From contig SADC01000061.1 in the NCBI GenBank assembly GCA_004194705.1, forward strand, positions 62,001 to 126,000: a stretch of DNA of 64,000 bases. The letters run 5' to 3'. The DNA comes from Ditylenchus dipsaci. Its lineage: Eukaryota; Nematoda; Chromadorea; Rhabditida; Anguinidae. The notes below the pieces were generated by a model, which had not been told where the DNA came from, did no database searches, and was given only the letters and a program-made list of their open reading frames with translations. Positions 33,166 through 44,400 of this stretch are shown here, piece after piece (within the stretch, counting starts at the first letter, position 1; the number at the start of each line of letters is the position of its first letter). Made by a program: the position numbers and the translations under genes.

Positions 33166-34941
33166 ACAATTCTGCTCAAAGTAATCACTCGAATCTAGCA
33201 ACCATTTTGGTAGTAAAAATCTATAAAATAATATAAAAAATTCATAAATAAGCAAAATCAAGTCAAGTAACAGAGTTTTGCAGAGATTAGGTCACGTAAA
33301 ACACTGTTATGTGACTTGGTTTTGTCGGTATTGAATTTGTTTACGAACTTTTTAAGTTTTAATACCGCCTCAATGGCCCAGTTTTACTAGGAAGTCATAC
33401 ATGCCGTACAAGAATATGCAATAAAAAAATTGACGTGATAAGCTTCTCAAAATGACACCCTGGGAGGGTCCCTAATCAGCAATAAGTACGCAAAACCAAA
33501 TCGAAAAATTAAGAGCAAATATGAACGTGCACGCATCACAGTTTTTTGGATAAAGTGGCGATTTCACATTAGTGGTAAGTAGCCGACTAAGGCCTAGAAA
33601 TATATTAATTGACCAATTGGGAGTGTAAATTGGTCATTTTGATATGCATGAGTAACATCTCAAAATAATAAGTGGATTTCAATGAAATGTCTCTAATTTA
33701 AAGCATCATAAAACCGGTCAATGCAAGCTAATAGGCTGGTGTACTTTTTTTACCTCAATGTTTGTAGTCTTGTGACAGTTCTGATTCGTTAGTCTAGCCC
33801 TAAAATTTGCAGCGATTTCGATTTTGCCAGTGAGAAAAAACGCAGTTTTGCCATTTAAACCCACAATTCTGAATTTAACATACACAGAAATCCAGAAAGA
33901 ATTTAAAATAGCTAAAATAAAAATAGCTGCATTATTATAGATAAGTCAGCTTTTGGGTCCAAACACTTGTGAGCTTATTTTGAGAAGTTGACTAGCATTT
34001 TCACATCTTTAAGCGATCACAATTTACTTAAGGGATAAGATTAAACAATATCTTAGCACCGAGACTCAACTGTGGCAATAAGTGAAATAGCTGAAAAGTT
34101 CATATGCCACTCAAAAAACAACTATTTTTTATGCTTGCTTTAGTGAAAGGCATGGGTATTCAGGTGAGAAGTATATCAGCAAGGGCAACAAACACCAATA
34201 AAAGTGTGAATTGCTGCGCAGTTTTCTCTTCTTCTTGTTCGCTTGTTGTTGTTGTCTGACCCCATTCTCTTTGCAGCAAAAGAAGAAGACAGCCACAATG
34301 AAAGCGACGACGACCATGACTGTGCTAGGATTGTCTTTGAAGTAGTAGGGGCATGAGTGAGGAGGAGCAGCAGCTTAGCCCTTAGCAAGGGTGGGAAATT
34401 GACCACTTGAGTGGGGGTGGTCAGTCAAAGCAGCAATTGTTTTGAAGGCGATACAAAGGTCACTACTCGAAAGCTTTTCCTAATTTAAATTTTTTGGATT
34501 AGAACACTGTTACTCTTATTGGCACTAGTGGCAGCATGGGTTCCAAATCTAGGTTTGCGTTATTTACAGCAAGTGAGCTCAACTTCTATACTATCCATAG
34601 CCGATTTTCTGTAACTTTCGCCAACTGTAAAATTTGGTGTATGGCTAGGATGGGTTTTTAAAGAGAATCCCCGGTGCAAATATTTTCAAGGTTCCGAAAC
34701 CGATACTAATTAAAGCATACTGATAATAGTTTGATGACAGCGAAAAGATTTTTTTTTTATTAAAATCCACTTCAAATTTTGGTAAAACACAGGTGCAGAT
34801 AAATCACAAACAAAAAATTTATAGTGAAAATGACCGAGAGTTCAAGTCAATTAAAGTGGTGTTTGGGGTCTATTCGTTAAAAAAATATACAGAATATGGA
34901 AAAAAATGTGATGATAAGCCGATGCTAGCACAAAATAAACG
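33166..34941. other. Gene-poor interval
   Basis: AT-rich sequence. A GC-richer patch at 34200-34440 has acceptor-like TTCTCTTTGCAG and a short acidic frame (KEEDSHNESDDDHD) on the plus strand, but there is no supporting neighbour exon. Confidence 0.5.
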
Positions 34942-35537
34942 TACCGTATTTGCCTGAATAAACGCCCCCCCCCCCCTCTCCTTAAATAAAAAAGTCATTT
35001 ATTCACTTGGGTGGCGCATTTTGTAAATTTTTGTAAATCGTGTTTTAACGACTCCTAAGTAATTTTTATGCGCTTGAAACGATAAAATAGCTGTTTTCTT
35101 ACACTTTTCCACATGAAAACCCAATTTTTGGAAAAAAAATTTTGACCAAAATTTTGACTTTTTGACTTGGGGGACCAAGGCAAATCAAGTTTTCTGGTCA
35201 AATTTCGGTCAAACTTTTTTCCCAAAAATTGTTTTTTTATGTGGAAAAGTGTAAGGAAACAGCTATTTTATCGTTTTAAGCACATAAAAATTGCTTAGGA
35301 GTCGTTTAAACACGATTCACAAAAATTTACAAAATGCGCCCCACCTCCCCCCCCTCCCCCAAGTGAACAAGTACCAAAAAACGTGTTTATGGAATACTGT
35401 CAAGCAAGTTTTAAATAATCTTGTAGTTCATCTAACTGCATACAAAATAGTTAGTAATCTTCAAAAGGGGTCAAAAACACAATGCTAAGAACGCGATTTC
35501 GAACGCCAGGGGGTCTTTCATTAGAGTAAATACGGTA
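34942..35537. mobile_element. TA-flanked foldback element, TACCGTATTTGCCTGAATAA
   Basis: A palindrome centred near 35170 on CTTGGGGGACCAAGG. The arms include AACGACTCCTAAGTAATTTT, ATAGCTGTTTTCTTACACTT and a long C tract. It is bigger than the other TACCGTATT elements and shares arm words with the foldback at 52784-54886. Confidence 0.8.
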
Positions 35538-36125
35538 TTAGTTCGAGTCCGAGCATTGGATTTTATTTTTATAAACGTATGTTAACTATACAAATTATTA
35601 GTACTGCGATTAGTATAGACAAACTTATTGATCCAGCCCAAAATACATTCTCTCAAACATTCTGATCTTGATAAAATAGAGAGGTTTGGAAGTGAGTAGT
35701 TCCGTGTTTTGCAGTCTTAAACGTGCTGTATTATTATTCCTGCATTCCAATAAAAAATTATTAGAGAGTAGAAGAATATCAGGTGAGAGGGAAATTGTCT
35801 CTTCCCTTTTCTATATTAAAAGTGAAATTGGTAGCGAAGAGAGGAGGGGGACTCAAGTAAGGTTAAATCAAACAAAACACTGGACTACTTCAAGGAGTAG
35901 TTTTGGGATAAATATTTAAAGAATGGTGCTTGTATTTTTGATTAAAGTGAATGTCTTTGATTTAGTGAAAATACATATAAAATACCTAATTATGAAACAC
36001 AACAAACCCTATTTTCAAAATGAGGTCGCTCTATAGCGGGAACTGCGTATCTTATTCTCAAAACAGTTTTTATTTTTAGAAACGACTGGTAAAATCGGAA
36101 TCCTTACGATATATTGGAGGTTTGA

Positions 36126-37165
36126 GTTTACAATGTCCCCCCCCACGGGAGTGATCAGATGGAGGAGATAACATCATATTCGTGTTTCTCGACCACGATT
36201 TCATGAGAAAGCCGGCTGTTTTTTTGATTCTGAGAAAAAAATTAGAATTACAGGGGGGTATCATGGTTTTTTAGTCAAAATTTGAAAAATTTAAATTAAC
36301 GCCTTTTGAATTTTAAAGGGATTGAGGGCTGTATTGGGAGGGGAAGGGAATAAAAGAGGGCCAATAATCATAGAGGGCCCACTAACAAGAGGATGTTGAA
36401 CATAGCTTTGAATACTGGGGCTACCGCATAAATAAACTCTGGTATGCATGCTTTTTCATGCATCCAGAGTCACTTTCGAGTGATTTGTGTCTAAGGTGTG
36501 CATGCTTGGAGTTGACACTCCAACTTTAAAATTTTGTTGTGTCTTGTGTCTAACTCTTGATCAAAAAATGCGTATAGAGTCTCTTTTTGCCACGGCCCAG
36601 TTGAAAAACATGGTGAGGCAGTCGAAGAATACAGATACCGTATTCTCTCTAATAGGCCGACACCCTCTAATAAACCGACACCCCCTACTTTGAGGGACCG
36701 TATCTCAGTCCGAAGAAAAAAAATTACATCGCTGTTTATTGCGTTTTCTTAGTTCCCACGAGCTCTATCGATTCCGCTTTTTCGATTTTGGATTTTCACC
36801 CGAAAATGTCGAGTTCGACCCAAAATTTTCACGATTTTTGAAGGGTTGAAAAATAAACCGACATGTCGGCCTATTAGAGAGAATACGGTATTTACTTTTC
36901 CATTGTTCTGCCATAAAAGTGGCCCCTTTTATTCCGTTCCCCTCCCAATACAGCCCTTAATTCCTTTAAAATTCAAAAGGCGCGAATTTAAATTTTTCAA
37001 ATTTTGACTAAAAACCCATGATACCCCCCCCCCCCCCTGTAATTCTAATTTTTTTTCTCAGAATCAAAAAAACAGCCGGCTTTCTCATGAAATCGGGTCA
37101 AGAAACACGAATATGATGTTATCTCCTCCATCTGACCACTCCCCGTGGGGGGGGGGGGGTATTGT
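36126..37165. repeat. Composite foldback with a MITE and a dispersed repeat inside
   Basis: Outer arms 36126-36360 and 36905-37165 are complements (ATCTCCTCCATCTGACCACT, CATGAGAAAGCCGGCTGTTT, TTGGGAGGGGAAGGGAATAA) and contain poly-C tracts. Inside are part of the GCATCCAGAG repeat (36380-36600) and the MITE 36636-36890. Confidence 0.8.
36636..36890. mobile_element. TA-flanked MITE, same family as 4623-4875 (reverse)
   Basis: Ends TACCGTATTCTCTCTAATAG and AGAGAGAATACGGTA, 255 bp, near-identical in reverse to the copies at 4.6 and 5.8 kb. Confidence 0.9.
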
Positions 37166-37431
37166 AAACTGCAACCATATTAGATTAGACTTGCGGATTA
37201 ATTTCGGCAAAAATATCCGAAAATTAAAGAAAAAATTGGAGCATAGATGGCAACAAACTTGAGAAGGTGGCGTTTTAGAAAAATAAATATTAGTATTCTT
37301 GTTCGACTGGTCTTCCTTGCACTGTTGCAGATGCGGAAAAAATCATGGATTCACGGAGCATGTCCCACGGAAGTTTGAAAGCTTGCTTGATCTGTTTCTT
37401 GGACTGTGAACAATAAACTTTTGCTTCGATG

Positions 37432-37683
37432 TACCGTATTTCCTCTAATTAGCCCACCCCTCTAATAAAGCCACCCCCTCGACTTTGAGGGTCTGTATCT
37501 CGGGGCAGGGTCAATATTTTTTTAATATTTTTATTGCGTTTTCTTAGTTCGCGCGAGACCTACCGATATCACTTTTCAGATTTACAATTTTCAACAGAAA
37601 AACTCGAAATCGAATTCAAATTTTTCCGATTTTCGGGTGATTGAAAAATGAACCCACCGGTGGGCTAATTAGAGGAAATAGTA
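37432..37683. mobile_element. TA-flanked MITE, CCTCTAATTAGCCCAC family
   Basis: Ends TACCGTATTTCCTCTAATTA and TAATTAGAGGAAATAGTA; the right end has lost CG. It has the shared interior phrase TTTGAGGGTC...GTATCTCGGGGC. Confidence 0.8.
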
Positions 37684-38049
37684 TCCCCAGAGCCCCACTT
37701 TGCAAGGCATCAGATCAGGCGTGGCCATCCATCGCCCTATTAAAGGACCATCGCCGTTGATGACAATGGCAATATCGAGTTTTTGGGGACAGCCAGAAAA
37801 GCGGAAAATGTTTTTTCGGGTTATTTTTTTATTTTCATTTAAAAAATTAATTAACATTCTGAACAACATTGAATGCCATTCGAAACAAGCTAACTTTTTC
37901 TAGTTTGAAGAAAATGGATGAAATTTTACTGATTTCAGAAAAATCAGTAACATCATTTATTCAGTGACATTGTTTTCATGGGTGAGTCAAACTTTCCATA
38001 CAACTGTTCATTACATAGATGAAACATATATAAAGTGGTTTTAAAATTA

Positions 38050-38350
38050 AGGGCGTTTTTTCAAACATGAACAAAGTTTGATTTCGAGTTTAGCGCTTCA
38101 GCAACATCTTTCCAGCATGTTGTATCGCAGCTCAAGAGCTACAAAGATCACGTTACAGAATGACTTTAAAAATGTGAGTGTTGAGATATGGCCTTTCAGA
38201 AAAAATCGATTTCTTTGAAAAATGACAGGAATCAGAAAAACTTGGAAAAACTTGGATTTTGTAGCTCTTGAACTGCGCTACAACATGGTATATTTTTTTA
38301 AAGCGCCAAACTCTACATCAAATTTGTCCGTGCTTGGAAAACGCTTTTCC
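38050..38350. repeat. Foldback, GCGTTTT...AAAACGC
   Basis: Arms contain CAAACATGAACAAAGTTTGAT / AAATTTGTCCGTGCTTGG and TTGTAGCTCTTGAACTGCGC / its diverged complement. Confidence 0.6.
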
Positions 38351-38814
38351 TTTTGAAACCAGCCTATAGCTGTAGTAATACAAATAGAAAAAGTATTAGT
38401 AGCAGTAAAAAGGGATGAACATGATCTGTTCTTAGCTTCTATTGCTGCAAAAGTGAGACAGATGTACTGGTGCTGCTAATGCATCTGCAAGCAAAGCAAA
38501 AAATAAAAAGCATTATAAACAAATAGCTAGGTGAAAAAGGTGCGATACATCCACAACCATACTAAAGAACAAAAATTGGGAGAAGAAAATAAAAAGTAAA
38601 AAATACTATAAAACCAGCTCCTATTCCTTTTTCCTGCTTCAGAATATTGTGTACACCACACCTTTATGTTATATCTTTTAGTTTTCACTACAAAAATAAC
38701 TAAATTCACAGTTGTGGGACAATTTATTTAGACAAAAAACAAATGGAACCAAAATCTACAAACAAGAGGTACAATATCGGTTAAATTATGCAGCGTTTAC
38801 GCCCGGAATATGGG

Positions 38815-39678
38815 CACTGACCAGGGAACCTTCAGAATTGTCTTTTTCAAAGACTCCTTGAGACCTTTTTTAAAGATTCTTGTAGAGAACCCAGAAGTTA
38901 TGTAACGAAATGCTGGCGCTTTTTTTTCAGATCGTTTCAAAAACTGGGCAGACAGAGTACGCCGAACTTGCCGAAAAACCGTGATAGGAGCTCCTATTCC
39001 TTTTTCCTGCTTCAGAATATTGTGTACTGGTGTATCTTTTTAGCTCACTTTTCAATCGCTCTTGTTTTGCGTATTTCTTTGGTAACCAACTTGCATGGGG
39101 TATTTACGCGCATATTGTACTTACGGTAATCAGTACTTTGAAAAACCCGCCACGTCTTGTCAAAATGTGCGAAAGAGGCCGATACCTCAGTGTGGCGGTA
39201 ATTCAAATACTGATTGCTTTTTCTCAGGAATTCGAATATTTTTTTAATTTTAGCTCTAATAAGATGACATTTTTACTCTTTATGATAGCATAAATGAAAG
39301 CCCAGAGTCGTGGCTACACAATGGTATATAGAAAATACATAACTATAAAAAAAGAAAATTTTTATTTCAAGAATATCAACAGGACATCTGGATGCCAAAA
39401 TCAACATTTGCATGTTGATGTTCTTAATAAAAAAACCAATACAAGCTGGTTACCAAAGAAATATACAAAACAAGGGCGATTCAAAAGTAAGCTAAAAATC
39501 ATCTACCCATAACATGGGTTTTCGGCAACTTCGGCTTACTCTGTCAGCCCAGTTTTTCAAGCGATCTGGAAAAAGCGGCAGCACTTCGTTATATAATTAC
39601 AGGGTGCTCTACAAGAATCTTTGAAAATTATTTATCAAAGAACTCTTTGAAATATCTTCTTCTGAAGATTCCCTGGTG
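38815..39678. repeat. Foldback carrying a copied 39-bp host segment
   Basis: Arms: left has CACTGACCAGGGAACCTTC and CAGAGTACGCCGAACTTGCC; right has GGCAACTTCGGCTTACTCTG and GAAGATTCCCTGGTG. Just inside the left arm, 38989-39027 exactly repeats 38616-38654 of the neighbouring low-copy sequence. Inner arms (TTTGGTAACCAACTTGCATG and complement) add a second palindrome. Confidence 0.65.
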
Positions 39679-40514
39679 AAATTATAAATACCGTATTGTC
39701 TCAAATAGACGCACCGGTGCATCACCGGTGCACTACTTCAAAAATTTGCGCAAATGTGAAAATGGCACTCTAGCATGCTTGAAGTTGACACTCCAACTTT
39801 AAAATTTTGTTTTTTAATAAACAAAGGGTGGATTGAATCGATCACAAAGCACAACCAAGACCATTGCACTTGAAAAATATGCCTAAAGTTCTTTTTAAGA
39901 AATTTGTGATAGACCGGGAGGCTATAGATGCAAAAATGATTTTGAAGCCCATACCAGCTAACAGTAGAAGAAATCGATGACGCAAAGAAACTGTACTACA
40001 GAAGAGCATTGATTGAAAGGGCTGGCAACAGCAGAAATAAATTAAGAAAAGACTGGCCAAAAGTGTGATGCAGCAGCAAAAGGGTGGTGGCTACACTTCC
40101 CTTCCCCCTTCCTCTCCTACTCCACCTATCAACAATACAGAAGAATAATGAAAAGAAAATCGATCTTAACTAACTGGCTGGTTGGCTAATGTTATCTATC
40201 AGTGGTGGCTGGGTGTTTGTGCCAGCTAACTGAATAAAAAAGATGGCAACCTTAAATATGCACATAAATTTTGGCAGCTATTTATTGATGAAATTAGAGG
40301 CAAGCAGATGTGGAAAGGGCTGTGTAGGTGAAAATTTCAAAAGCACCTATCCAAAAGAGCACTTACACAGTGTCCCGGTACAATACCAGTTAGCTAAACT
40401 TTTGATTAGCTAATCGCAGGGCGGTATTTTTTTACCATTGTGGTTATGGCTAAAAAGTATGTCAATGATGTCAAACTAGTTAATTTACGTTTCAGAAATC
40501 GTTGCTCAGCAAAT

Positions 40515-41166
40515 ATGGAGAATAATAATAAGTGTGCTGGAGCTACGGCTTATGAAAGTGAACCAACTGTGAAGGTGTGAAAGAAACCATGCTTTTTTAT
40601 ATAGCCGTCGGAAATTTCAGAAATTTCAAGATGAGACCGAGCTTGCGATAAATAATATTTCGAAATATTTAATGCTAAACAGAGGCATCGAACTGGCGAA
40701 ACTTTCAGACAGTCCTTCTGTGAAAGCTCTTGTTTGTGACCAAAAGAATGCTTTTCCGATCAGCTGTCTCTACGGAGATGTCTTTGTATGTAGTTACCGT
40801 ATTGACTCTATTAACTCCCCATGGGGAATTATTTTTCAATCTCTGAAAAATCGGAAAATTTTATGGTCGATTTTGAGATTTTCGGGTGCTCAACAACAGT
40901 TTGAAAACTGGGATTAGGTAATCTAGTAATAACTAAGAAAACGCAAAAAACAGATTTGCAAAATGTTTGCTTTAGGCTGAGATATGGGGTCCGTAGGGTG
41001 GGGACTTATTAGAGGGTGGGGAGTTATCATGGGATGGTGAGTTAATAGAGTGAATACGGTAATCTCACCTTTGAAAAATAGTTATTTTCAAATTCAGATA
41101 GAAATTTTCAAGTGGCTGTCTTCCGGAAATAGAGTACGAATTGAGCTAGTGCTTTTGGCTTTTTGA
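40515..41166 (+). CDS. Short F-box-like protein, three exons
   Basis: F-box proteins link substrates to SCF ubiquitin ligases through SKP1. Exons 40515-40574, 40621-40785 and 41098-41166 give 97 residues in frame. The 5' block has an upstream acceptor at 40495, so a leader exon or trans-splice site may precede. Residues 65-95 (NAFPISCLYGDVFIEIFKW, then RVRIEL) match an F-box start: a hydrophobic 'FP', then 'DVFIEIFKWL'. The stop comes early for the family. A donor at GAGCTA/GTGCTT (41148) and an acceptor at about 41283 could give a different short ending. An AATAAA lies at 41373. A MITE fills most of intron 2, starting 9 bp after the donor. The gene is convergent with the SRT gene, with their stops about 270 bp apart. 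It may be a truncated copy. Confidence 0.6.
40795..41061. mobile_element. TA-flanked MITE, GACTCTATTAACTCCCCATG family
   Basis: Ends TACCGTATTGACTCTATTAA and TTAATAGAGTGAATACGGTA. It sits inside intron 2 of the F-box-like gene, leaving both splice sites intact. Confidence 0.85.
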
Positions 41167-41434
41167 GAGAAGGGGGGGGGCTGTTGGTTTGTATTACACT
41201 AGTGCCAATTTTTTTATTTTTAAAACCTAGCGTAATTCTTTTTGAGATTCAAAAAATACTTTTTGAAAATTTTTAAATCACAGCCTGGCAGTAAAGATAC
41301 GAAGAAAGCTGCTGCACTATGAATTATACTCTTGAATTTTCATGGATTCAGTCGCGTACTTGATATGTAAACAATAAATAAAATAAAAACTATGTCATTT
41401 TCCAAATATATATTAAATAATATTCTTGATTATA

Positions 41435-44400
41435 CTAAATAGTGTCCAAATTTGGTTTCTTTGTATTCTGATCAGATAAATTGTGACTTGTTGTTGTAGT
41501 TGGATCCACTCTGCTTTGTCCACGGATTCTTCGAGCCAAATGGGCCAGCTCTTTCCTAACAGGTCTATTGTACAGAATATAGATTAAAGACGGGCTCCCT
41601 ATAAATAACTTTATTATTTCTGTGTAAATTTTTTTAGATCTAGGGAAAAGAAGATGTTATTATTTAGTTTCAAAGCGTTTAATGCGCATCAAGAAATGTC
41701 TAAAATTGATAAAATTTTATATTTAATTTTACGTTTCGAGAGTTGGTGATTCTTCGTTAATAAACCTTCACGCCCCAAAAAATCGACGCAGGATCCGATT
41801 CTTCCGAAAATTCTTCCGAAATGCGGTGATGGTGCCGGCGCCAGAAAAGTGAAATCCGGGAACTGGAGTTTGTTCATATTCATATTATATGTGTTTGACG
41901 TTATTTTTTTGTTTGTTGCCGCCAGGGGCCGTAGTAACAATCGTAGTAACAACTTCCGTGGCTAAAAGTGGAATATTTCGGAGTTCAGTCCGCTTTTTGA
42001 AAAGCCGTTTTTTGCAAACAAAAATAGACAAGTTTTATCTTCAGATTCTATTACAATCATTGAAATCACTCATCGGTAATCAGAGCTAGCACTAAATGCG
42101 AAAAAAATATCCGCAGCTGCGGATTTAAATTGCTTTAGTCCGCAGCTGCAGATATTTTTTCGTATTTAGTGCTAGCTCTGATTACCGATGAGTGATTTCA
42201 ATGATTGTAATAGAATCTGGAGATAAAACTTGTCTATTTTTGTTTGCAAAAAACGGCTTTTCAAAAAGCGGACTGAACTCCGAGATATTCCACTTTTAGC
42301 CACGGAAGTTGTTACTACCATCGTTACTACGGCCCCAGGATGTAAGTTAGATGCGGCCAATACTAAAAAACATACTGTTAAAATTTGAAAATGTCAAAGC
42401 TATTTTAAAAAACAGTGCTGTGCCGGTATAGAAATGGGAGCTGGCGTTGGTATAAAAGGGCTCCGGCACCTGAAAGCTGTTAAATTTTGGATGGCGACTG
42501 CGCATGTATTTTACTATGTATTTTATGTCCTTTTCGTTAGTTAAAAAAATTAAGAAGATCTCAACCAGCTATGGTCAAAAAAATAAAGTCAATACCTTGA
42601 AAAAAATGAAAAAGTAGGACGTCATTACATTAAAGAAAAAGCTTTCAATGAAGCGGCCATAGGCATAACCCATCGCCGTACCGAAAGCCAAAAAGCTGAT
42701 GATGGAAATTTGGAGAAACAACTAAAACAATCTGAACTTAGAAAATTTTCGATTAAACTTCTGGAAAGTGCTTACGCTGTAGTCTTCGGCAGCCTTTCGG
42801 CCAAGCACAACGTTGCGGTTGTCTTTTTTTTGTTTGAACATGTGAACTCCCACAAAAGTATAGACGATCACCAGCGAAAATGCTATGACTTGATTGTGAA
42901 TAAAAGTCACTGTTTGGAAGAACTAAATACTTTTAGTTTGAGCAATATTTTTAGAAATGTTTCAACGTTGTAATGTTCCAAAAAGGGCTGCATCGGATAT
43001 CTGGCACTTTTTTACATCCGATTTCCAAAAAATGGCAAATTTTTTTGCAAAAATTTAAATTTGTTTTCCATTTATTATTCAATTTTTTTCATATCCGTTG
43101 GAGGCCCGTTCTAAAACCATAAACTGCGAAAATTTCAAATTTCGATTGAATTATCTAAAGTGCTTACATACTCATCCTGAGGCAAATAACCAACATGGGG
43201 ATCTGCAAGAAATCCACCAGCTACTCCACTGAATAGCATTGTAGGAGTGTACCAAGTCATTACAATAGAATATATTGTTATGCCCACAAACCACATGTAC
43301 AAAAACTTTCCAGTGAAAATAAAAGCTAGACGAGAGCTGGACAGGATTAAGTAGCGATTTTCAGCCAGCAGTACGTTTAGTGTAGTTTCTATGTACCACA
43401 TCACTGCAAAACCATCTTTAAAAACTAAGAAGCAATAGAAAAGAAATATATCATATTGGTTCTCATAACTCACCTCCTCTCAACTTTGAGCACCTATATT
43501 TCAAGGCACACAACTGTTACTGTTTACACAACTGTTTATTGCATATTTTTAATTCGGTTAACTGGATAAAATAGCATATTTTTGGTAAAATACCCTAAAA
43601 TGTACTCATTTTGAGCAAATATCCTTATTTTTAAAATTTTGGGATCTCAACCCTGATTCATGCCAAAAACAAATCAAATTAAAAGGTTTCATTATTTTTT
43701 TAAAGCACCCACCCATTCCCATATTTCCAGCAAATTGGTTAAGCAGAGGATGAGTGCAGTAGACTGCACCATATATGTTGAAGTAGGCTTGCATTTGACC
43801 GGTGCAACAGATCATGCCAATCAGCTCAGCCAGCCCCATAACAAACATCATCTTGTATGTGTCATTCTTGAGGGTTTCTTTAGTGCACATTGCCCACAAG
43901 CAAAATGCATACAGAATCTACACATTTATTTATTTTATTTTGTTCTAAAAATTTATTTACTACTAAAAAGCTTATTTTACTTTTTAGATCATTTTTAGAC
44001 GTTTTAGGCCATAACCATGGTTTTCCGCTCCTGGAAAGATTCTGGTTGTATTTAAGTCCCTGGGGTGTGCTTTATCATCACTTTTTTCAACTAAACCCTG
44101 GCTAAAAAGATGGTCATCCAAAATTTCACAACCAATTAGCATAAAATTCTTTTTTGTGTAAACAACCAGTGTAAGAGTTAGCTACTTAGATTTTTCGCGC
44201 TACCGAAAGACCCTTTTCATTTACGTGAGTTGTTGCATATCTCAGCTTAGAGAGATGTGCTGGAACAAGAAGCTGGAGCACTTCATAGCCTCACTTAGGC
44301 TTTTTCGTCGAATAAGAAATACCAACAAGCAAGGCGGCTAGAAACCCAGGACATACCTAAAACCCAGGACATACCCAGGCCCAATTTAACACAACTACAG

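Noticed and set aside
34129..34406. Two overlapping minus-strand ORFs
   Set aside because: Hydrophobic low-complexity frames from CTT/GTT tracts without splice sites or a family match.
42172..42360. ORF in SRT intron 5 that repeats part of the ORF at 41889-42089
   Set aside because: The two are the mirrored arms of the palindrome at 41925-42336, not duplicated genes.
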